Below are positions 6,867 through 10,795 of a stretch of DNA of 10,795 bases, in pieces. Position 1 is the stretch's first letter. Each line of letters opens with the position of its first letter. The notes beneath the pieces are model-generated. The model saw nothing but the letters and a program-made list of their open reading frames with translations. It made no database searches and was not told the DNA's origin. This DNA is from Collinsella sp. (GTDB lineage: Bacteria; Actinomycetota; Coriobacteriia; Coriobacteriales; Coriobacteriaceae), in NCBI GenBank assembly GCA_014871665.1, contig WGSL01000068.1, positions 1-10,795 of the forward strand, in the 5' to 3' direction. The position numbers and the translations under genes were made by a program.

Positions 6867-8111
6867 TTACTCGTGATCTTGGTAAATCTCACGTGGAGCG
6901 AGCTCGGAATGTTTGCGTTTTAAGGTCTTAGGGGCCTTATACGTGTTGCTTTCGAAGTCGATGTACTCGGTCTGTTTGAGCAAGCGCTCAATCATCTCCT
7001 CGTGATCGAACAGCTCCCATGCCTCATGCACGGCATCGAGTTTGGCGTGCGTCTCGGGACGGCGCGGCATAAAGAGCGTGCAGCAGTCGGGAGCGGCCTC
7101 GGTCGAGATATCGAACGTACCGATCTCCTCAGCGCGTGCAATGATCTCCTGCTTGTCCGAACCGATCAGCGGGCGGAACACGGGGATCTTCACGGCCTCG
7201 TTGACGGCCATGATATTCTCAAGCGTTTGGGAGGCAACCTGTCCAAGCGATTCGCCCGTCACGATGGCCTTGGCGCCCTCGATGTGTGCAATGCGCTCGG
7301 CAACCGAATACATAATGCGGCGATACATAATCACGCGCAGGTTGCTGGGACAGGTGACCGAAATCTCACGCTGGCAGTCGCCAAACGGCACCACGTACAG
7401 GCGGCCGATCTGGACACCCGGCTCAAGCGCACGGATGATGTCCTGCACCAAATACTCGCTCGTATCGGGCGTCTGCGGACGACCGGAGAAATGTACCGGC
7501 ACGCACACCGCGCCGCGACGCGCGAGCATCCAGGTCGCCACCGGAGAATCGATACCCGACGACAGCAGCGTCACGACCTTGCCGGCAGAACCCACCGGCA
7601 GACCGCCCACGCCGCGCTCAGAGCGCGCGTACACATAAACGCTACCCTGGACCACCAGTACGTGCACCATCGCATCGGGGTCGTGCATTTGAACCTTTTT
7701 ATCGGGGAAGGCTTCACATAGCACCTCACCCACCTGACGATTGATGTCAATCGAGGTGAGCTCATAGTCGGTATTGGAGCGCTTGGCGTGCACCTTAAAA
7801 GAATCGAAGGAACCAAACTCGCGCAGCGCCTTCACGGCGGCGGCGCAGTACTCCTGCGGGTCGCGGTTGGTGTGATACGCCAATGACACACGGGCAACGC
7901 CGGGAACGGTGCGAATGACACGCGCCGCTTCATCGGCCTGGTGCTCGTTAAAAGTCACGAGGATATAACCGGAAATTCGAGACACGGCATTCACGGAAAA
8001 GGCGGCCAAGGCCGCCTTGATGTTATCCATGAGGATATGCTCAAAATGTGCGCGGTTCTTGCCCTTCAGTCCAACCTCGTGATAATGGACCAGGCAGACG
8101 CGAGCCGCCAT
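6867..8111 (-). CDS. thiI: tRNA uridine 4-sulfurtransferase ThiI
   Basis: Adenylates U8 of tRNA and transfers sulfur to form 4-thiouridine; in some bacteria it also feeds sulfur into thiamine thiazole synthesis. The 414-aa protein has an N-terminal ferredoxin-like domain (about 1-58, starting VCLVHYHEVGLKGKNR), a THUMP domain (about 60-165) and a PP-loop ATP pyrophosphatase domain with SSGIDSP at 184-190 and ASQTLEN at 293-299. DCC at 342-344 corresponds to the conserved active-site cysteine region. The C-terminal rhodanese domain of E. coli ThiI (482 aa) is missing, as in Bacillus-type proteins of about 400 aa, so a role in thiamine synthesis is less likely and a dedicated cysteine desulfurase is expected elsewhere. 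The ATG directly abuts the rpoZ TAA (TAAATG) with no strong ribosome site, suggesting coupled translation. A strong terminator follows. Confidence 0.96.
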   Translation of the reverse strand: MAARVCLVHYHEVGLKGKNRAHFEHILMDNIKAALAAFSVNAVSRISGYILVTFNEHQADEAARVIRTVPGVARVSLAYHTNRDPQEYCAAAVKALREFGSFDSFKVHAKRSNTDYELTSIDINRQVGEVLCEAFPDKKVQMHDPDAMVHVLVVQGSVYVYARSERGVGGLPVGSAGKVVTLLSSGIDSPVATWMLARRGAVCVPVHFSGRPQTPDTSEYLVQDIIRALEPGVQIGRLYVVPFGDCQREISVTCPSNLRVIMYRRIMYSVAERIAHIEGAKAIVTGESLGQVASQTLENIMAVNEAVKIPVFRPLIGSDKQEIIARAEEIGTFDISTEAAPDCCTLFMPRRPETHAKLDAVHEAWELFDHEEMIERLLKQTEYIDFESNTYKAPKTLKRKHSELAPREIYQDHE

Positions 8112-8393
8112 TTAGGCTTCAGCAACCTTGTGGCCGAGCGCCTTCTCGTAACGGGCCTCGTCGTAAGAGATGTCGCCGTCGACAATCTCGTCCATAGCCA
8201 TCGAGATGGTATCGGCACCGGAAAGCCCGATGGTGATGTCATCGACATCCTGGACGGCAAGCACACGGTTGTGCTGGCCACGCAGCATGCTATTGATGTC
8301 GCAGGCGCGCTTGGAGGCAAGCGAAGCGAGCAGGAAGCGGTTGTGATCGGTCTTCTCCAGAAGATCGTCAATGCAAGGCTTTACAACGGACAC
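8112..8393 (-). CDS. rpoZ: DNA-directed RNA polymerase omega subunit
   Basis: Small subunit that helps assemble the beta-prime subunit into RNA polymerase. The 93-aa protein has the omega core: residues 1-12 lead into HNRFLLASLASKRACDINSM (about 17-36), the conserved helix that clamps beta-prime, and a later acidic helix with SMAMDEIVDGDISYDE. It begins at a GTG 5 nt after the gmk TGA, with AAAGGA 10 nt and GAGG about 3 nt upstream, and its TAA is followed immediately by the thiI ATG. The gmk-rpoZ pair is common in many bacteria and supports the call. Confidence 0.95.
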   Translation of the reverse strand: MSVVKPCIDDLLEKTDHNRFLLASLASKRACDINSMLRGQHNRVLAVQDVDDITIGLSGADTISMAMDEIVDGDISYDEARYEKALGHKVAEA

Positions 8394-8398
8394 GGACC

Positions 8399-8968
8399 TC
8401 AGATCCTTTCATGCATATCGAGAACGCGAACGAGCTCATCGGTCGCGCGGTCGAGATCGTCATTTACCACGACGTCGTCGTAGCGGTCGGCAAGGGCAAG
8501 CTCATCGGCGGCGTTTGCCATACGCAGCTCAATCGTCTCGGGCGTCTCGGTACCGCGACCGACTAGACGCTCGCGGAGCACCTCAAGCGAAGGCGGCTTG
8601 ATAAAGATCAGCACGGCCTCGGGGAAACGCTCCTTCACCTGCAGGGCGCCCTGGACATCGATCTCCAAAATCAGAGACGCGCCCGAGGCGAGCTTGGATG
8701 TGACCTCGCTCACCAACGTGCCGTAGCAGTTACCGTGGACCTCGGCCCACTCAACAAACTCGCCGTTTGCCACGCGGCGGTCGAACTCCTCGCGCGTCAG
8801 AAAAAAGTAGTTGACGCCGTCGACCTCACCTTTGCGTGGTGCTCGCGTGGTAGCCGAAACCGTCAGGCCCAGGTTCGAGCGGCGCTCGCGCACACGAGTG
8901 ACGAGCGTACCCTTCCCTGCGCCTGACGGTCCAGAAATCACAAAGAGCTTGGAATCCTGAGCGCTCAC
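8399..8968 (-). CDS. gmk: Guanylate kinase
   Basis: Phosphorylates GMP to GDP with ATP in the cytoplasm, a required step in GTP and dGTP supply. The 189-aa protein is complete. Walker A GPSGAGKGT lies at residues 13-21, the GMP-binding segment SATTRAPRKGEVDGVNY at 38-54, EFVEWAEVHGNCYGT at 70-84 and EIDVQGA at 102-108; the lid-region arginines follow in LRERLVGRGTET. The start is a GTG at 8968 that directly abuts the mihF TAA (TAAGTG); no good Shine-Dalgarno is visible, so translation is probably coupled to mihF. This start leaves 8 residues before the first beta strand, typical of the family. rpoZ follows after 5 nt. Confidence 0.96.
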   Translation of the reverse strand: MSAQDSKLFVISGPSGAGKGTLVTRVRERRSNLGLTVSATTRAPRKGEVDGVNYFFLTREEFDRRVANGEFVEWAEVHGNCYGTLVSEVTSKLASGASLILEIDVQGALQVKERFPEAVLIFIKPPSLEVLRERLVGRGTETPETIELRMANAADELALADRYDDVVVNDDLDRATDELVRVLDMHERI

Positions 8969-9277
8969 TTATTTGGTCAGCTGCTCGAGGAGCTGCTCGC
9001 GCTGACGGACGCCGAGGCCCTGGACGCGACGGGTAGCGGAGATACCGAGCTCCTCCATGATCTTGGCGGCCTTGGCCTTGCCATAACCAGGGAGAGACTC
9101 GATGAGGGTGGAAACCTTCATGCGGGAAGCGATGGGGTCATCGGAGTTGAGCACGGACTCGAGGGACTTCTCGCCCTTCTTGATCTGCTCGCGAAGCTCA
9201 GCGCGGGCGTGACGTGCGGCAGCAGCCTTCTCAAGAGCCTGCTTGCGCTGCTCATCGGTAAGCTGAGGGAGTGCCAT
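8969..9277 (-). CDS. mihF: Actinobacterial-type integration host factor (mIHF), nucleoid protein
   Basis: Basic DNA-binding protein that bends and compacts DNA in actinobacteria; unrelated in fold to the IHF/HU proteins of E. coli. The 102-aa product has the family layout: MALPQLTDEQR start, a charged helix (about 10-36, KAAAARHARAELREQIKKGE), the segment SDDPIASRMKVSTLIESL, then a helix-two-turn-helix DNA-binding motif at about 62-79 (LPGYGKAKAAKIMEELGI), and RRVQGLGVRQREQLLEQL at the end. The ATG at 9277 has GGAGG 5 nt upstream; the in-frame TTG at 9289 overlaps that ribosome site and is rejected. It heads a chain with gmk, rpoZ and thiI, and the mihF-gmk-rpoZ order is the usual actinobacterial context. 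The leader carries an inverted repeat and candidate promoters. Confidence 0.94.
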   Translation of the reverse strand: MALPQLTDEQRKQALEKAAAARHARAELREQIKKGEKSLESVLNSDDPIASRMKVSTLIESLPGYGKAKAAKIMEELGISATRRVQGLGVRQREQLLEQLTK

Positions 9278-9318
9278 TCGTACCTCCAAATAGTTGGGTT
9301 ATATCTGATTCAATAATT

Positions 9319-9350
9319 GGCATTTTAGCACGTAGAACGTACAAAATGCC
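9319..9350 (-). promoter_or_regulatory. 32-bp inverted repeat with an extended -10 upstream of mihF
   Basis: Arms GGCATTTT (9319-9326) and AAAATGCC (9343-9350) are perfect complements. Inner ACGT (9330-9333) and ACGT (9337-9340) continue the stem to a 3-nt loop with one bulge and one G-U wobble on the minus strand. Minus-strand TGC-TAAAAT (9330-9322), an extended -10, lies inside one arm and predicts a start near 9315, about 38 nt before mihF. There is no T-run after the stem in either direction, so it is not a typical terminator. It may be an operator over this promoter, or a leader hairpin if transcription starts further upstream. Confidence 0.45.
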
Positions 9351-9365
9351 CAATCGCGGCTCCAT

Positions 9366-9394
9366 AGGTTAGACGATACCCGCAAAAAGTGCAA
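9366..9394 (-). promoter_or_regulatory. Second candidate promoter for the mihF operon
   Basis: On the minus strand TTGCAC (9394-9389) and TAACCT (9371-9366) are exactly 17 nt apart. The -10 keeps the three most conserved positions (T, A and final T) and the -35 keeps TTG. The predicted start near 9359 would place the 9319-9350 inverted repeat in an 82-nt leader. Moderate match only. Confidence 0.3.
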
Positions 9395-9413
9395 TATACT
9401 GCGCCCAAAGTTA

Positions 9414-9477
9414 AGCCCCTGACCTGCGATTCCACACAAAGGATGGGAAAGTTTACGCAGGCACAGGGGCTATTTTG
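9414..9477. other. Long interrupted hairpin between pyrF and mihF (terminator or small RNA candidate)
   Basis: AGCCCCTG-A-CCTGCG (9414-9428) pairs with CGCAGG-CA-CAGGGGCT (9456-9471): 14 bp with a small 1x2 internal loop. The 27-nt apical region can add TTCC/GGAA (9430-9433 with 9446-9449). On the plus strand the stem is followed by ATTTTG; on the minus strand by TTAACTTT, a poor T-run. It lies 45 nt after the pyrF stop, so it may end the pyrD-pyrF transcript, but the tail suits the plus strand better. A plus-strand -10-like TATACT at 9395-9400 just upstream makes a short RNA of about 70 nt possible, although no good -35 accompanies it. I do not recognise a known RNA family. Confidence 0.5.
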
Positions 9478-9516
9478 TGCTAATGAAACCCAAAAGTGGT
9501 GACTTAGGGGAATCTT

Positions 9517-10233
9517 TTACGCGACGTTTTCGACCAGCTCGGCGACAATGGCGTCAAAGGCGGCAACCGGATCGTCGGCACCGGTGATGGGACGGCCCAC
9601 CACAATGTGGCTTGCGCCACGCTCGATAGCCTGGGAAGGCGTCGCCACGCGGGACTGGTCACCAAGGGCGGCACCCACCGGACGCACACCCGGAGTCACG
9701 ATCAGGGCATCAGGGCCCAGCAGCTCACGCATGTCGTGAGCCTCCATCGGCGAGCACACGATGCCATCGATGCCGTTGGCCTGAGCGAGCTTTGCCAGGC
9801 GGGCGGCCTCCTCGGCCACGGGCGACTCGACGCCGATCTCGCTCAAGGCATCCTGATTCATGCTCGTGAGCACGGTGATGGCGACGAGCTTGGCGCGGTC
9901 CTCGCGCGCCTCCTCGGCACCCTCGCGGCAGGCAGCGAGCATGGCGCCCGAACCCAAGCCGTGGACCGAAAGCAGGTCGGCACCGGCAAGCGAGGCCGAA
10001 CGGGCGGCACCGCAAACCTGATGCGGAATATCATGGAACTTAAGGTCAAGGAAGACCTTAAAGCCCAGGTCCTTAAAGGTCTTGACGATCTCGGGGCCCT
10101 CAGCGTAATAGAGCGTCATGCCAACCTTAAGCCAGGCGGCATGGCCCGAAAGCTCGTGGGCGAGCTCGAGCGCACGCTCGCGGTCGCAGTCGAGAGCGAC
10201 GATTACGCGGTCGCGGGCATCGGTCTCTAGCAT
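9517..10233 (-). CDS. pyrF: Orotidine 5'-phosphate decarboxylase
   Basis: Last step of de novo UMP synthesis: decarboxylates OMP to UMP without a cofactor. The 238-aa protein is the usual length of the short (group I) enzymes. Catalytic elements are visible: IVALD with Asp15, WLKVG with Lys36, and the hallmark DLKFHDIP at residues 63-70 giving the Asp63-Lys65-Asp68 array. The phosphate-binding strands VTPGVRP and GRPIT are near the C-terminus. The ATG at 10233 overlaps the end of pyrD by 7 nt, with AGGTG about 9 nt upstream, so the two genes are translated from one message. No T-rich terminator follows directly; the nearest structure is the hairpin at 9414-9477. Confidence 0.97.
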   Translation of the reverse strand: MLETDARDRVIVALDCDRERALELAHELSGHAAWLKVGMTLYYAEGPEIVKTFKDLGFKVFLDLKFHDIPHQVCGAARSASLAGADLLSVHGLGSGAMLAACREGAEEAREDRAKLVAITVLTSMNQDALSEIGVESPVAEEAARLAKLAQANGIDGIVCSPMEAHDMRELLGPDALIVTPGVRPVGAALGDQSRVATPSQAIERGASHIVVGRPITGADDPVAAFDAIVAELVENVA

Positions 10234-10795
10234 TCGAAAGCACCTACCAGTTCGTTGATGTCCTTCACGCCTTGGGACTCAGCCCAGGCCTCGAGCTCGT
10301 GCGCGATCTTGAGCGAAGCGCACGGATCGACGAAGTTGGCCATGCCGACCGACACGCAGGTGGCGCCGGCCAGGATAAACTCAGCCGCATCCTCGCCGGT
10401 CATGACACCGCCGACGCCGTTGATGGGGATATCGACGGCCTGGGCAACCTCCCAGACCATGCGCACGGCGATGTGGTGGCACAGCGGGCCCGAAAGGCCG
10501 CCCTTGGGCTTGGCCACGCGGGACTTGCGGGTATGGACGTCGATGGCCATGCCCTGAATGGAGTTGATGACCGAAAGGCCGTCGGCGCCGGCAGCCTCGA
10601 GGGCCTTGGCAATCTCGGCGACGTTGACCGGCGCCATCTTCACGAACAGCGGCTTATCGGTCACCTTGCGGCAGGCAGCCATAACGGATGAGGCGCCCTC
10701 GGGCGTAGAGCCCATGGCGGCACCGCCGGCGGCGATATTAGGGCAGCTCACGTTGATCTCGTAGCCGGCAGCCCAGGGGCACAGCTCGACATACA
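10227..10795 (-). CDS. pyrD: Dihydroorotate dehydrogenase, class 1B catalytic subunit, C-terminal part (runs off the right edge)
   Basis: FMN enzyme oxidising dihydroorotate to orotate. The frame is open from the right edge to the TAG at 10227, giving the last 188 codons of about 300. INVSCPN lies next to the edge (about 10738-10758), the conserved substrate-contacting segment. PLFVKMAP follows, then the FMN-site strand INSIQGMAIDV, GGLSGP and NGVGGVMTGEDAAEFILAGA, the phosphate-binding loop for FMN. The N-S/T-xxGMAID pattern resembles class 1B (PyrD with the partner PyrK) rather than the membrane class 2 enzyme. The catalytic Cys/Ser region upstream is outside the window. A GTG at 10751 lies inside the conserved INVSCPN segment and is not the true start. 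pyrF overlaps its last 7 nt. Confidence 0.95.
   Translation of the reverse strand, partial: YVELCPWAAGYEINVSCPNIAAGGAAMGSTPEGASSVMAACRKVTDKPLFVKMAPVNVAEIAKALEAAGADGLSVINSIQGMAIDVHTRKSRVAKPKGGLSGPLCHHIAVRMVWEVAQAVDIPINGVGGVMTGEDAAEFILAGATCVSVGMANFVDPCASLKIAHELEAWAESQGVKDINELVGAFEC

Noticed and set aside
9607..10230. 207-codon plus-strand frame opposite pyrF, and a 139-codon frame at 10272-10691 opposite pyrD
   Set aside because: They mirror the real genes almost exactly, have no recognisable protein features, and the minus-strand reading gives clear enzymes.
10751..10751. GTG at 10751 as the start of a short pyrD
   Set aside because: The frame stays open upstream to the window edge and the GTG is inside the conserved INVSCPN segment, so the gene is only truncated by the window.
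1..10795. Mobile element, prophage, CRISPR array, toxin-antitoxin or defence system
   Set aside because: No transposase, integrase, repeat-spacer pattern or unknown gene cluster is visible. All coding space is taken by core genes and the uptake pair.

Overview
The window is a compact stretch of bacterial core genome in which every supported gene lies on the minus strand, so transcription runs from the high-coordinate end towards base 1. An actinobacterial-type integration host factor (mIHF, 102 aa) directly upstream of gmk and rpoZ, a class 1B PyrD next to PyrF, a ThiI without a rhodanese domain, moderately GC-rich DNA and several GTG starts point to an actinobacterium. The best guess is class Coriobacteriia, perhaps Collinsella or a relative. 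That placement is inferred from gene content and protein style, not from a search.

Layout in the direction of transcription: (1) the 3' part of pyrD (runs off the right edge) and pyrF, overlapping by 7 nt, the last steps of de novo UMP synthesis. (2) A 239-nt non-coding interval (9278-9516) with a long interrupted hairpin, two candidate promoters and a second inverted repeat. (3) A tight chain mihF-gmk-rpoZ-thiI with junctions of 0, 5 and 0 nt, ended by a clear intrinsic terminator at 6824-6856. (4) A 213-nt interval (6654-6866) with that terminator and a cluster of CCAAAA-type repeats. (5) comEA-comEC, joined by an ATGA overlap, then holA, which has its own candidate promoter. (6) rpsT with its own promoter and a structured leader with a duplicated Shine-Dalgarno-like block, closed by a perfect 14-bp terminator. 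(7) lepA, whose start lies only 25 nt after that terminator and may be leaderless, followed after 4 nt by a tRNA-dihydrouridine synthase gene that runs off the left edge.

The genes cover pyrimidine synthesis (pyrD, pyrF), nucleoid and transcription machinery (mihF, rpoZ), GMP phosphorylation (gmk), tRNA modification (thiI, dus), replication (holA), translation (rpsT, lepA) and a DNA-uptake pair (comEA, comEC). The comEA-comEC-holA-rpsT-lepA order is a familiar arrangement in Gram-positive bacteria. I saw no mobile element, CRISPR array, phage gene, tRNA or rRNA, and no novel multi-gene system. What is worth a second look is non-coding: the 9414-9477 structured element, the mihF leader inverted repeat, the rpsT leader, the lepA start region and the repeats upstream of comEA.
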